DNA from: a virus | IMG/VR virus record: IMGVR_UViG_3300030107_008258 | Coordinates: 62,001 to 126,000 of that record | Length of the DNA: 64,000 nt | Reading direction: 5' to 3' (one strand) | Made by a program: the position numbers and the translations under genes | Notes under the pieces: model-generated | Told to the model about the DNA's origin: nothing | The model's input: the letters and a program-made list of their open reading frames with translations, nothing else | Database searches by the model: none | Shown: one piece after another, positions 1-11,800 of the stretch | Layout: each line of letters starts with the position of its first letter | Position numbering within the stretch: the stretch's first letter is position 1

Positions 1-3000
1 GAAATTCCTGTAGTTGACAAGGATGGATTTTATAATTTTCCATCTATAAATCTTCAAAAAGTAGATGGAGATCCCCAAGGGGCTATCCCTAAATTAAATA
101 CGGAAATGAATATGTATGCAGGCGTTACCTCCAGCGACTTGCTAGACCTAACACTTAATCGGTCAATAGGTGAACGACTTTATGGCCCAGAGATACAAGG
201 AGGAGATGCTGCGCCCACTTCGGAGAAAGTTGCTCAATTGAAACCCGGGGTTAAAATAGATAAATACGCAAAAACCTACATGATATTAAATCGTGAGATA
301 CAAAAAATTCTTGTTCATGTTAAGGTTTCGGCTTTATTTGAAAATCTCCAAGCTGGCCCCAAGACCTATAAGAAATCTAAGTATCTTAATGCTTGTAATT
401 CAGCTTCCTCAGGTTACGGAGATACGAAAGCTCGAACTGTTACATACAATATATATTATCGTCCTATTTTTGATCCCCGATTCAAGCCCTCAGACAGTAC
501 GGGTACTGTAAAGGCTGCTGGAGATGTGCAATGGTCATCTCCTATAGTTGAATCAGTAGAAGGTAAAGTTGACCAACCTTACGTAAGGGCAACTACAGTA
601 GATCTTGACCAGTTTGATTACTCTGACTTGGACGGTTTCGAAGGGTGGGAAATAAGAATAGTGAGATTAACCCCAGAGCCCCTTACTTCATTTTACAAAG
701 CAGTAACTTTTGTAGACTCTATAGTAGAAGTATATGGTACCAAACTTAGGTACCCTTACTCGGCTATGGTATATTCACAATTTGATGCACGATCATTTAG
801 TAGAATTCCCAGTCGAGCTTACGACACCCGTTTAATTAAAGTTAAAATTCCCAACAATTATAATCCCTATCTAAAATGTTATGGGAAAAGTACTGAATCG
901 GAGAGCGCTGTTGTACAGGGAGTAAGCACAGGAGCAAGAACTAATTCAAGCTTTTTAAATGACGTCTGGTCAAAAACAGTCGTGACCGCTAATCACGAGT
1001 CAGAATGGGATGGAGGCTTTGCAGAAAACACAGACGGGAGCCCAAGAAAAGTATGGACTGATAATCCCGCATGGTGTTTTTACGATTTGATGACCAATCC
1101 TCGGTACGGCCTTGGAGAGTATATAGACGAAACACAAATTGACAAATGGGCTCTTTATGAAATTGGCCAGTATTGTGACGAACTCGTTCCAGATACTTAT
1201 GGAGGACTTGAACCACGTTTTACTATTAATTATTTGATCACTTCTCGCGAAGAGGCTTTTAAAGTTTTAAACGATCTTACTTCAATTTTTCGAGGAATAG
1301 CTTATTATGCGCAGGGAAGTATTTTTGCAGTTCAAGATAAGTTAAGAGATGCAATTTATCAGTTTAATAACTCAAATGTACTTCAAGGCAATTTTACCTA
1401 TTCAAGCTCCTCGAAAAAAGCTCGCCACAGCGTAGCTATTGTTAGGTATAATGATAAAAGAAATTTCTTCCAGCCCGCTATAGAGTATTTGGAAGACGAC
1501 GAATCTGTAAGAAGGTACGGTATTAGAGAAATAGAAACTACAGCTCTAGGCGCTACCAGTCGCGGGCAAGCTCGAAGATTTGCTAAATGGGTTTTACAAT
1601 CAGAGGCTCTCGAGACAGAGACTGTATCTTTCGGGGTAGGAAACGATGGAGCTTACCTAAGGCCCGGAGATGTTATACAAGTTTACGATAACTTTAGAAG
1701 CCCATTAAAATATAGCGGACGCACTAACGCGATCATAAGTGGAGTCGCGGCTAACGTAAGCAGTACTGACGGAGTCGCAGCGCAAAACGGAAATGCCTAT
1801 TCTGCTTCCTCAAATTTTAATACTGTTACTATTGATCAAGCTTTAAATTTTTCCGCTGATAAAAAATATAAGTTTTCTCTCTTAACCCCTACCTACAATA
1901 CTAACACGGGAGAAGCTGAGGAGATAAGAAGATCTCAACTTCAATCCTTAACCTTCAGCGGAGCTCACACCAACGTTATAACTGGAGCTTATCGTTCAGA
2001 CTTTTACGAAGGAGGAAGCGGTGTCTGCACTCAAATATCTTTTAATAGCGGAGCACAATTTGGAGGAGTAGATAATTATTTAAATTTTGAAGATTATGTC
2101 ATTACAGGTTACACCAATACAGGAGTAATGGTAGGAGGCACGATAGAAAATATGAGAGTCGCAACGGAAAGCTATTCTGGCGGATGTTTTTCTGGCGAAA
2201 ATTTAATATGGAGCGTGGAACCGGACGATAAAGATGACCCAGAATTTGTTAGCGGAAATTACTCTAATTATAAAATAATAAATATTAAAGAAGAAGAAGA
2301 CTCTTATTCAGTTTCAGCTCTAGCTTACTCTACAGGAAAATATTCAGAAATAGAAGAGGCGGGTAACGTGCAGGGCAACGGTCTAACTAGAATCCCCTAC
2401 TTCCCTACAGGAGATCCGGCCGGATCCTCCACCTCAACGCTATCAACAGTAGGAACTTCTCTAACTAAAGGGCACGCTGTTATGGATGGCTCCACAGAGA
2501 CTGTTTATGGCACCCTTGAGGTAAAGTTTCCTGCCGCGGGTTATAAATTAGAAAAATCGGAGGACGATGATGGCACCGCCACTGTATGGTCTTTAGTAGA
2601 TGAAAATCTAGACCAATTAGACATTACGTACTATATTGCAGTTATAAATAATTCAAGCGATCTTCCTACTGCTGATTCCAGCTTCACCAATGAAAACCAA
2701 GTAAAAATATTACCTCCTTCCCGTTTTAGCGACTACGCATCTTTAATAACTGAAACAATTCCTAATCCAGCAATTTTAGGAACTGATAGTGAAGAAAATA
2801 GTATTCTTAATAAAAGAAGAAAAAATAACAATATATATGCAGAATATCTGCTTCAGCCCGGAGTTGGAACATACTGGGTCGCGGTTTTCGCCCTTTCACA
2901 AACCAGCACCTGTTCTTACGGTATGCTTTCTTATATTACTCCTGAAGTGGAGGACACTCAACTTTCTAGTGATGTAGGAACTCTTACTTTAAATAATTTA

Positions 3001-4950
3001 ACTACCGAAGGAATTGAACATTATGGCGTCGACTCTTTTACTCCATCAGGTATAGAAAGTGTAGAACCGGGTTTCACTTGGAATGTATCTAGCAAAGGAA
3101 TTTTTTCCGCTCCTGAAGACCACGATGATCCCCGTTTTTCCCTACCCATTGATAATAAAGATCGCCAATACAGAATAACAATAAGAAAACCCAGCTCGGA
3201 AGAATCACAGACTAGCCTAAATACCCCAACCCAAGATATATACGTTGAGATTACTGGATACAATTCTCAAACCTCCTCTCCTAATTTCGTATTCCAAAAA
3301 GAATATAATAATCCACATTTTATAACTGGATACAGAGCCGACGCTCACGTTACAGGATGGGACGCTCAAGAAAGTCAGGTAGGAACCTATCAATCTGACA
3401 AAGAAAAAGCTGATTGGCTTTCTGTAAGCGGTAGTGGATTTAATATAAAAAATAATACAAACCTTTTTCCCTTAAGAGAATTTGATGTAGTAGTTGAAGC
3501 CCATGATCGAGATGGTAATACTAGCGCCGGAAACAAAGTATTTCAAAACACTATTCAAAAAATCAAACCTTACTCAACAGAAGAATGGAACCTAAGTAAT
3601 TCCCAATTTGATATATTTGGAGCTAAAATTGAATCTCCTAGTGGAATTTTCTTTGCGCAAACTACAGGTCCAGAAAGCGACCATAATTTAGGTTTAGATT
3701 ATAGCTTTATAACGCGGGCTGCAGCTTTTGATAAAAAATATCCTTATGTTGCCTCTGCATATATTTATCCCAATGGGTACTTTGAGGTAATTTTAAATCA
3801 CGCAACTAGTACAGTTGGAGTGAATGTTTCTAGCGATGAAGAAATAGATCGCTTTTTTAACAATACAGCAGGAATTGTTTACTACTACACAACAGGAGAT
3901 AATACTGTAGACTACGTAGACGGAAAACCTATTGCAATGAATAAGGCCGCTTCCTTTACGCTTGAAACTACCAAGGGCGTTAATGGTACTACACAAAGTC
4001 TTTTAGATAATGATGAGAATATAGGTCTTCAAGATTCAATAACTCCAGCGACTATGACTGCAGCAGGCGAAGTTAGTAGTCCCGCAACTGCATTTGGTGG
4101 ATTGGTTAATTTAGGAGCTCGAACAGTAGAGGTTAATGTTCATAGAGGTTATTATTTATTTAATGATTCCGACACTGCAGAAGCTTTACGAATACCTTTT
4201 CCTGATATTAGTCGAGATAGTATAGAAAATATACAAATAGTTTTTGGATACTTTGATGACCTGCATGTATTATCCGCCTTTGAAGGAGATGGACAAACCG
4301 CAAAAACGCGTAAAGCCATAAAAGATGATATGGAATATTTAACCCCGGAAATATTCTTTGAAAATGGGATTAATTATTCCAGTAGCGCCGAAGGTGCATC
4401 TAAAACAGATCTTAACGCTAATACTTATGGCCAGCATATGGTTGGGGGAGTTGCTCAAAGTTTATTTCTAAACGAAGGGAGTGTTCTTGGTGCCGGAGAC
4501 CGAGCCTTAGCCTTTAGAGCGTGGGGCTCTATAAGAGTCCCGGGCGCAGGAGATCAACCCGTTAATTACATGTCTGGTCCCGTCGCCGAATCAGATTTAA
4601 TTCATAAAATATTAAAAAATATACCGGGAGAAATAGAAATAGAACAAATTATTAGCAGTGAGGGACTTACGGACTCAGAAAAACTGGACCACCATAATAG
4701 TTACTTTAGAAAGATTATATTAAAAATTCCATCCATCCCCGGGCTTAACCCCAACAAGTCTGCTGTTTTTGTCTCAAATGACTATAGCCAAAATTATGGT
4801 TCGAAATATACTATAAATGAAGACGGAGGAGTTGAAATCACCGTCGAGTCTCTGAACCCATACCCTCGTACTCTGTATGATAGGTCTGATTATTTCGCGA
4901 ATCACGTACCGCTGACTATTAATTTTGGAATAGTAATGACTAATCAATAA
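1..4950 (+). CDS. Central tail tip / host-specificity protein, lambda gpJ-like (5' end outside window)
   Basis: The reading frame is open from base 1 with no stop before the first ATG at 106, so the gene probably begins upstream; from that ATG there are 1,614 residues. Around residue 319 the segment DNPAWCFYDLMTNPRYGLG is the signature of the phage tail-tip J family, followed by the usual J-family region up to about residue 560 (including a YLRPGDVIQVYDN stretch). The rest is beta-rich and resembles the fibronectin-like and receptor-facing part of long J proteins. In that family the protein sits at the distal tail tip, contacts the host receptor and helps eject DNA. It is on the plus strand, opposite the tape measure and tail tube genes, which is unusual since tail tip genes normally follow the tape measure on the same strand. 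The C-terminal half shows no domain I can name. Confidence 0.85.
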   Translation, partial: EIPVVDKDGFYNFPSINLQKVDGDPQGAIPKLNTEMNMYAGVTSSDLLDLTLNRSIGERLYGPEIQGGDAAPTSEKVAQLKPGVKIDKYAKTYMILNREIQKILVHVKVSALFENLQAGPKTYKKSKYLNACNSASSGYGDTKARTVTYNIYYRPIFDPRFKPSDSTGTVKAAGDVQWSSPIVESVEGKVDQPYVRATTVDLDQFDYSDLDGFEGWEIRIVRLTPEPLTSFYKAVTFVDSIVEVYGTKLRYPYSAMVYSQFDARSFSRIPSRAYDTRLIKVKIPNNYNPYLKCYGKSTESESAVVQGVSTGARTNSSFLNDVWSKTVVTANHESEWDGGFAENTDGSPRKVWTDNPAWCFYDLMTNPRYGLGEYIDETQIDKWALYEIGQYCDELVPDTYGGLEPRFTINYLITSREEAFKVLNDLTSIFRGIAYYAQGSIFAVQDKLRDAIYQFNNSNVLQGNFTYSSSSKKARHSVAIVRYNDKRNFFQPAIEYLEDDESVRRYGIREIETTALGATSRGQARRFAKWVLQSEALETETVSFGVGNDGAYLRPGDVIQVYDNFRSPLKYSGRTNAIISGVAANVSSTDGVAAQNGNAYSASSNFNTVTIDQALNFSADKKYKFSLLTPTYNTNTGEAEEIRRSQLQSLTFSGAHTNVITGAYRSDFYEGGSGVCTQISFNSGAQFGGVDNYLNFEDYVITGYTNTGVMVGGTIENMRVATESYSGGCFSGENLIWSVEPDDKDDPEFVSGNYSNYKIINIKEEEDSYSVSALAYSTGKYSEIEEAGNVQGNGLTRIPYFPTGDPAGSSTSTLSTVGTSLTKGHAVMDGSTETVYGTLEVKFPAAGYKLEKSEDDDGTATVWSLVDENLDQLDITYYIAVINNSSDLPTADSSFTNENQVKILPPSRFSDYASLITETIPNPAILGTDSEENSILNKRRKNNNIYAEYLLQPGVGTYWVAVFALSQTSTCSYGMLSYITPEVEDTQLSSDVGTLTLNNLTTEGIEHYGVDSFTPSGIESVEPGFTWNVSSKGIFSAPEDHDDPRFSLPIDNKDRQYRITIRKPSSEESQTSLNTPTQDIYVEITGYNSQTSSPNFVFQKEYNNPHFITGYRADAHVTGWDAQESQVGTYQSDKEKADWLSVSGSGFNIKNNTNLFPLREFDVVVEAHDRDGNTSAGNKVFQNTIQKIKPYSTEEWNLSNSQFDIFGAKIESPSGIFFAQTTGPESDHNLGLDYSFITRAAAFDKKYPYVASAYIYPNGYFEVILNHATSTVGVNVSSDEEIDRFFNNTAGIVYYYTTGDNTVDYVDGKPIAMNKAASFTLETTKGVNGTTQSLLDNDENIGLQDSITPATMTAAGEVSSPATAFGGLVNLGARTVEVNVHRGYYLFNDSDTAEALRIPFPDISRDSIENIQIVFGYFDDLHVLSAFEGDGQTAKTRKAIKDDMEYLTPEIFFENGINYSSSAEGASKTDLNANTYGQHMVGGVAQSLFLNEGSVLGAGDRALAFRAWGSIRVPGAGDQPVNYMSGPVAESDLIHKILKNIPGEIEIEQIISSEGLTDSEKLDHHNSYFRKIILKIPSIPGLNPNKSAVFVSNDYSQNYGSKYTINEDGGVEITVESLNPYPRTLYDRSDYFANHVPLTINFGIVMTNQ

Positions 4951-4959
4951 AATAAGAAC

Positions 4960-5832
4960 ATGAAACCTGAGACTTTTCAAGCCTCTATTGAAAAAGGCTC
5001 TAATAAATTATATCTTCAATCCAACCGTGAAGCAGCTACTAGAAATGGAGCATTCATAAAGCTTGATTCAAACGATATTTTTTATCGTATTGAATCCTCA
5101 GAAAGCATTAACATAAGAAGAAAGTTTACCTTTGATGGCGACCACTCTATTAAAATAAAAGGTAACTACGACTTTAAGTTAAGTACGGGAGATTCCGCAA
5201 AAATAACTTTTGACGAACTCGAAGCTGTTCATGTAGGTAAGCTTATCGATCAGCAAGGTAAATATAAAGTAGGGCAAAAAATCTATCTTCAAGGAGGCAT
5301 TACATCAAGTTTTAGCGGCAACATTACTGGAGAATATGGAGAAGTAGAAGTATTAAAAGTAGATGAAGCGGGAAAAATCTTATCTGTTGAATTAACTAAA
5401 CCGGGGCTCTATATTAAACCTCCTGAAAACCCAGTAGATATCATGGATGAAACAGGACAAACTTTAAAAGCAGAAGTTGAGTTTGACTCTTCATCACATT
5501 CTTCAATAATAGAAAGAGATTTTACTTCTGTAGAAAATTCTGGATCAGAAACTTTAATAAGACTTTCTTATGATCTACCTAAAGGTGTTTTATTCGGGGA
5601 GATGACAGTGTCTAAGCAGGTTATATTACTAGATAAACCTTATTCAAGTGAATCTTTCGAAAACGGAATATGTCAAATAACTTTCGACTACTCACCCGTT
5701 AATGGAATACCTCTTTTACCACCTAACAGTATAGACCCCCAAACAACTTATAACGAAGCTGTCTTAATAATAGAAAATAAACTTCAAAATATGGAAAAAA
5801 GAATAGTGCGTATGGAAAATATGAATTATTAA
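4960..5832 (+). CDS. Tail-tip-associated protein, unknown function
   Basis: A 290-residue protein starting 9 nt after the gpJ-like gene, so probably co-transcribed with it. The body is beta-rich, with glycine-containing strands and several short Asp/Glu-rich turns. The last 25 or so residues (NEAVLIIENKLQNMEKRIVRM) form a plausible coiled coil that could trimerise it or dock it to another tail protein. No signal peptide or transmembrane segment is visible. Its stop codon overlaps the stop codon of the convergent tape measure gene: one TTAA tetranucleotide provides a TAA on each strand. I do not recognise the family. A role at the tail tip is inferred from position only. Confidence 0.65.
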   Translation: MKPETFQASIEKGSNKLYLQSNREAATRNGAFIKLDSNDIFYRIESSESINIRRKFTFDGDHSIKIKGNYDFKLSTGDSAKITFDELEAVHVGKLIDQQGKYKVGQKIYLQGGITSSFSGNITGEYGEVEVLKVDEAGKILSVELTKPGLYIKPPENPVDIMDETGQTLKAEVEFDSSSHSSIIERDFTSVENSGSETLIRLSYDLPKGVLFGEMTVSKQVILLDKPYSSESFENGICQITFDYSPVNGIPLLPPNSIDPQTTYNEAVLIIENKLQNMEKRIVRMENMNY

Positions 5833-8800
5833 CCTACTCCCGTGGTCCCTTTATTTAAAAGCCCACCGGGACGCTGTTGTTTGATAATTTCCTGAACAAC
5901 CACATTCTGAAGAACTTTACCAAACTCTTTATTGTTTTCAACCTCTTGCGATTCCTCTCTTTCTGAAGGTCCTCCGCTTTGACTTGTTGCGCTTGTATCA
6001 GCGGAAGCCTTTCCACTTTTATCTATATTGACGCTTACCTTAACATTATTAGTAGTGTTACCTCCCGTGTTTAGACTTGAGCCTCCATTATTAATTACAG
6101 GCCCCGGTTGATTACCAAACAAACCTCCCGCAGCAAAACTAGGAACATTTCCTCGATTAAGCTCCGTCATGAAGTTTACCCCATGGGTACGTACAGCTGA
6201 CGGACTCATGATATATTCGCCGCCCATCACCCTAGCGATACCACCATTAGCGCCGCCTCGAGGATCTCCACCTACTGTAGCTGATAAACCACCTAGTGTT
6301 TCAGGCCCCGGAGTTGCAAATCTTTCACTTAGCGGAAATTTCTCAAGATTGTAATGGGTAGGGATTTTTGCCTGTTCAAAAGCTGCATTGTAAGCTTGAC
6401 CTTGCTCTGCTGCCACTGCCGCAGAGTCCATCCATTTTGCTCCACCTATTAACATGGCCGCATTCATATAAGCCCCTATTAACCTTCCTCTTTTTTGCCT
6501 CTTTACAGCATTAATTTCATCTCTTCTTCTTTGAGTTTCGGTTGTAAGGTAATCTTGATACTTTGCCATCTTTTGCTCTTTATCAAACATTCTTGCAGTT
6601 TGCGGATCATCAGCGCCAAGCCTTCCAAGTAAAGAGAGCTTACTACTTACATCAAATTTCCCTTCTGTGGGCCTTGCTCGTTCGCTTATTAACTGACCTG
6701 TTTTTGGATCACGTCTATAATAAACAAAAGCTTTCCTAAGTGATACTCCGGCTGCTCCGCCTCTCCCTGAAACAACGTCCGCCCCTCCCGCGTCTGGATC
6801 AGGGCCTCCAAAGTACCCATAGGATCCCCTTCCGTAACCATAATTTTGAGAAGGAGCCGGACTTGGAGTTCCGGGCTGCATAGCCGCGCCAATTAAACCT
6901 GAAGCAGCGCTAGCTCCTGCAGCGACCAAACCCATTTGACCCATTGTTGGACCTCCGTTAGCAAAACTTGGAGCTCCATTAATAGCATTTAAAGTAGGCA
7001 ACCCGATTTTGTTTACCGCGGATTTTTTAATAACAAATTCTCCTCCACGCATTCTTGTTATTACGTCATCTTTTTGACCAGAGCCTCCTGTTACCAACCC
7101 TCCATAGTTATAACCGGGTACATAACCACCGTTAGCATACTGGTTTCCTCCCATGCCCATCTTCGCAAACATCATATTTGTAAACATCTGTGATGACATA
7201 CTGGAAATAGAATTAAGTATGCTTTGAGCCATATTAGCCAAAGCCCCTTGAACCGTACTAGCTCCACTAGCTATAGATTGAAATGCATCTGCAAAAGACG
7301 ACTTCATTGTTTGAGCAACCTGTCGTGTGCCGCTTTCAAAATCCTGAAGAGCGTCTACCCCTTCGTAACCAAATTCGTTTGTAAACCCAGCTCTAAAAGC
7401 CGTACCAAAATCTCCACGTTGTAGGCCCCTACCGGCAACTTGCTTGGCTAAGTTGGCTGAAAAAGCAGCATTTCTTCCTCGGGCTCCCATCTGACCCGTG
7501 TTTACCAGCCCTCTAGCTTCAGCTAATTCCTGCTGGGCTAACGCCGCTTCTATTTCCCGCGACTCTTGCCTCCTTGCTGTATTAAGTTTATATGCTAGCT
7601 TTAAAGTCTCAATATCTAATCTATATTTTTCTTTGGCTAACGCAATAGCATTTTCTTCAGTTTCTCTGGCTGCGTCTTTCGCTAAAATATGTTTTTCTTC
7701 TGCTTTTGTAAGAACGTCAATTACTTTTGAAAGATTTTGAAACGCCATTTGCTGCTCTATGCCTTTTAGGTCCCCCTTAAATACTCCAGTCCGTAACTTA
7801 AGACCCTTTACATCCGCTAATTGATTTAGGTAAGTGTCCACACTCTTCCTGTCTCCTCCCGATGCAGAGGCTCTTAGTCCCTCAAAAGCTTGCAACGCCA
7901 TCTTGGCTTGACCTGCTCCTAGCTTTTGCCCTTCTATAAATTTTACAACATCTAAATCTTTTAAACCTGCTTTTACGTCAGTCTCAAGGGCTTGGTCAGC
8001 TATTCTATCTTTTCCTCTTCGGGTTATTCCAGCTCTACCAAATGCAATTCTTTGAGCTACCCCTGCAGCGTCTCGTCTAGTTAATGTAGCCCCAGCTTTA
8101 GCGGTACGATAACTTGCCCCTAGCCCAAACATTGCTCCTTCTTGAGCTACGTTACGTGTCAAAGTAGCCAAAGCTCTTTTAGACCCTAGAACCTCTTGGC
8201 GGTAGCCCTCTTGCGCCAACATGGCTTTTCTTATGGTCTCTGAGAAATCTGCAGTCTCTTTATTTTCTTTTCTTTTTCCTTCATTCCCCTCTGCTATTAA
8301 TTTGTTGTATTCTGCTTGATTGCTAAAAATCTCAATAAGTCGATTTTGAACATCTGCGAAGGCTTGTTCCTGTTCTTCCGGAGTTAAATCTTCTCTAGCG
8401 TATATTGCTTTTTGAGCTGGCCCTAGTAATTTTTTGTTGACGTCTTCAGGAGTAGATCCAGTAAGAGCTGCAATTAAATCATTTTTTTGGGATCTTGACG
8501 CATCCTTGCGAAAAGATGAAAAAGGATTGGCCAGACCACTTTCAAATATATCAGCGCCGCCCAGTATACTCTTTTCCATCATCCAAGGCGATACGCCTCC
8601 CGCAGCTAACCTTTGAGTCACCGCTGCGGAACTAAAAGCAGGACTATTAGTCTGTAGGTTTTTATAAAGCTTATCAGCATATGTTGCCCCAACTCCTCCT
8701 GCAATTCCCATCTTTTTCTGGCTTGCAATTCCAGCTCTATCCCTCATGAACTGCGCATAAATAGCGTCGTCCGCATTATAGTTGGCGAGGCGCTCACCAG

Positions 8801-11800
8801 TTCCTTGCATTATCTCGTAGCGGCTCTGTAAGAGCGTCCGATCCTTTGGACGCCCTTTTCCTGTTATCGAGTCTCTCCCGCTCAACCATCGATTCAGTGA
8901 GTCACCACTCCTTACGCCTTGCCTATTTAAAGAGGCTCCTCTCTCTATTCCTGCAGGATCCTTTTGGAACAGTGCGTTAAATTCGGCCTGTGGTAATAAA
9001 GACTTTGTAAACGTCGTTCTTTGAAACAGTCGTTTATTGAAAGCGCCCAGTGCCGCTCCAAAATTAGTTTTGTCTGAGGCTTCTAGAGCTGCAAGCTCCG
9101 GAGTACCATGCATACTATGAGCCGCTGACGTCTTGCCTCCTGCCTCCGTGCCTATACCTAAGGTTCCTAACACCGCTATTTTCTTACTCATGAACTCTGC
9201 GGTAGAAAGTGACTCTGCCAATTTTCCAAAACCATCAGCCGCTCCCAAGGATGCAGAAAGAAGAGCCTCATTAGCTTCAATTTCTCGTTTTAGAGCCTCG
9301 GCAGCCTCGTCACTCGTATCCATCAAAAGACTTATAATCTCAGTCAAGCCTTGTAACCCAGCTCCTGCAAGAGCCCCCATCGGACCACCCATAGCTCCAG
9401 CCAAACCTGCAGCTCCCACACGTTTCCACCAATCACCGCTGTCATCTGATGTTTGCCCCATAAGGTTCATACCTACCATTCCTATACCCATTCCGGCTCC
9501 TTGCTTCAAGCCTGTCCCTGCATAACCAAGAGCCTTCTTCCCAACTGCTCCCCAGAAATAATTAGGAATAAAGCCAGAGGAAGCTCCATGCGCTCGTGGG
9601 TTTATGCCCATTGCGGCAGACCTTGCCACTCCTTGCCTTAACCCTCCGGGTTCATGAATAGTATTATAAACGCCAACCCCTGCCGGGTTGCCGGGTCCTT
9701 TTAAAGAGGCATTAGAACCTATTCTTATTGCAGATGCAGGAACTCCTGCCGCTACTTCTCTCCCTATGGCGTCACCTAATGGAGAAAAATTTGGTATAAA
9801 ACCTAATGCCTTACCCGGCTTTTTGTTTGGAGTGTGAAACATAAATTGAGCTCCCGGCCCATTTTCAACAAGCTCCTTCGCCATCTTGTTTACCATACTT
9901 GATCTATTACCCTTTGATCTGGAAGCCTTGTAATCTGCTATTCCATATCCTCCTCCAAATATAGGGTGAGTTTTCGCTGCTTGGTTTCCCCTTAGATCGA
10001 AATCTCCTATTTTATTTTCTTCCGCTGCTGCTTCTGCATCTAAAGCTAAATTCATCCCTACTTCAAACCCTGCTCCAGCTGCGGCGGTTAAAGCTCCCTT
10101 GGCTCCCTTAGTACTATCCAAAGCTCCTATAACCTCTGGAAGAGTCACTTCTCGAGCTGGAGGATTTATCTTCATTGCATACTTCATGGTTTCGTTAGCT
10201 ACAGCTTTCGAAATTGATCCAACGATGTCAGTAGGGGCAAGTCTGTCTAAAGTCTCTTGATTGTAACTTCTTATGGGAGACTGCGCTTTAAAATTTTTAT
10301 ATTTCCCTGTTCCCGACACTAATCCTCCTAGAGCATTAGGTTGCCCATCAGGAACCAACATGGCTATACCTCCCTCTAAACCTCCTCCAATTGTTATAAG
10401 CCCCCCAGCTTCCTCCATTGCTTTTCTAGATTTTGCGGTATGTCCTTTTTTAGGTCTATAACCTTTGGCTCCGGCCACCATAGGCCTCGCAAAATTAGGA
10501 ACAAACCCACCAGCAGCATAAGGATTGAAACCATGCGCAGCGCCAAAAGCTGCCTTATAACCCGCTCCAGCCGCACTGTTCGCTGGCGGCATAATTGCAG
10601 ACTGGCTCATTCCCGGGAACCGTTTGACAGTTTCTGCCGAGTTATACATCATTGTTCCGGCGCCGGGTTGACTCATAGTTCTTATAGCCCCAGCTCTATA
10701 TCCACCTGCCGCGGCCGCCGCTCTTTCCGCGCCCGCATTAGCGAAGTTTGGAACAAAACCAGCAGCTTTCCCCGGGGTTCTGCCAAAAGCGCCCCTCCCC
10801 CTAGACATTACTCCTCCCGCAATAGTCGAAGCGGCAATTTGCGCTTGGGCTCTAGCTGTATTTTGTGCTCGTATAGTGGCAAGTATTAGTTTTTCTACTT
10901 CTAAGATTCCGCTTGCTCCAGATTTAACTTTTGTCATCAGAGAGGGCTCTTTCATTAAAATATTAACAATACCTTGTTCTAGCGCCGCCCTCTCTTTGGT
11001 AGCCTGATTAATTCCCACTATGTCCTGAAAAGCCTGCTTAGCAAAACTTCCAAGTTTCATGGCTAGTTTACCAAACACAACACCAGCCATTATTAAACCC
11101 GGGCCACTTATGAACTTGCCCATTCCCGCGAGAAGGTTTTTCCCTATCCCTTCCCCAAAGCTCTCCATCTTACCGCCCTCTCCGAAGGATTCAATTAATT
11201 TATTTATTCCCCCTAGGACATTCTGTATAGCTGGACCAAACATCCCTTCGCCCAATGTCGCACCGGCCGAGGTTAAGTTCGCTAAAGTTTTATTAACTAG
11301 AGCGTCCATGGTTTGATTTAATTTTTCATTCTTCCGTTGAGCTTCATCAGTAGCTGTGTTAGCGGCCTTTAAGGATCCAGCGTAAACGGAATTTGCCGAA
11401 GCTAGGTCAGCCATTGCAGCTTTTAAGATATTAACCTGAAACACTCCAGCCACTTGTTCAGAAACAGAAGACTGTTGCGCTTTTGACAAACCATTAAAAC
11501 TTTTAGCGAGATTCTCTACTATCTTTATACCTGAGAGCATTTGCCCCTGCATATCTCTGGTAGCTACCCCTATGTTTTCCAATCTTTGCTGTACGTCGCT
11601 ACGTTGAATACGAGTAAAAATAGTTTTAAAGGCGTTACCAATTACAGCGCCACCACGAGCAGTTCTTTGTTGGACCGCTGTTGTTATCGCCATCAATTCG
11701 TTCATGCTTACTCCGGCTGAAACGGCTGAAGCACCTACACGGGAAATTGACTTTGCTAAATCTTCTGAACTAACCGCAAACTTAGCATCCACCTTTGCCA

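Noticed and set aside
9133-9525. 130-codon plus-strand frame opposite the tape measure (and 149 codons at 10440-10889)
   Set aside because: Composition follows the reverse of the Ala/Gly-rich tape measure; no SD or motif upstream.
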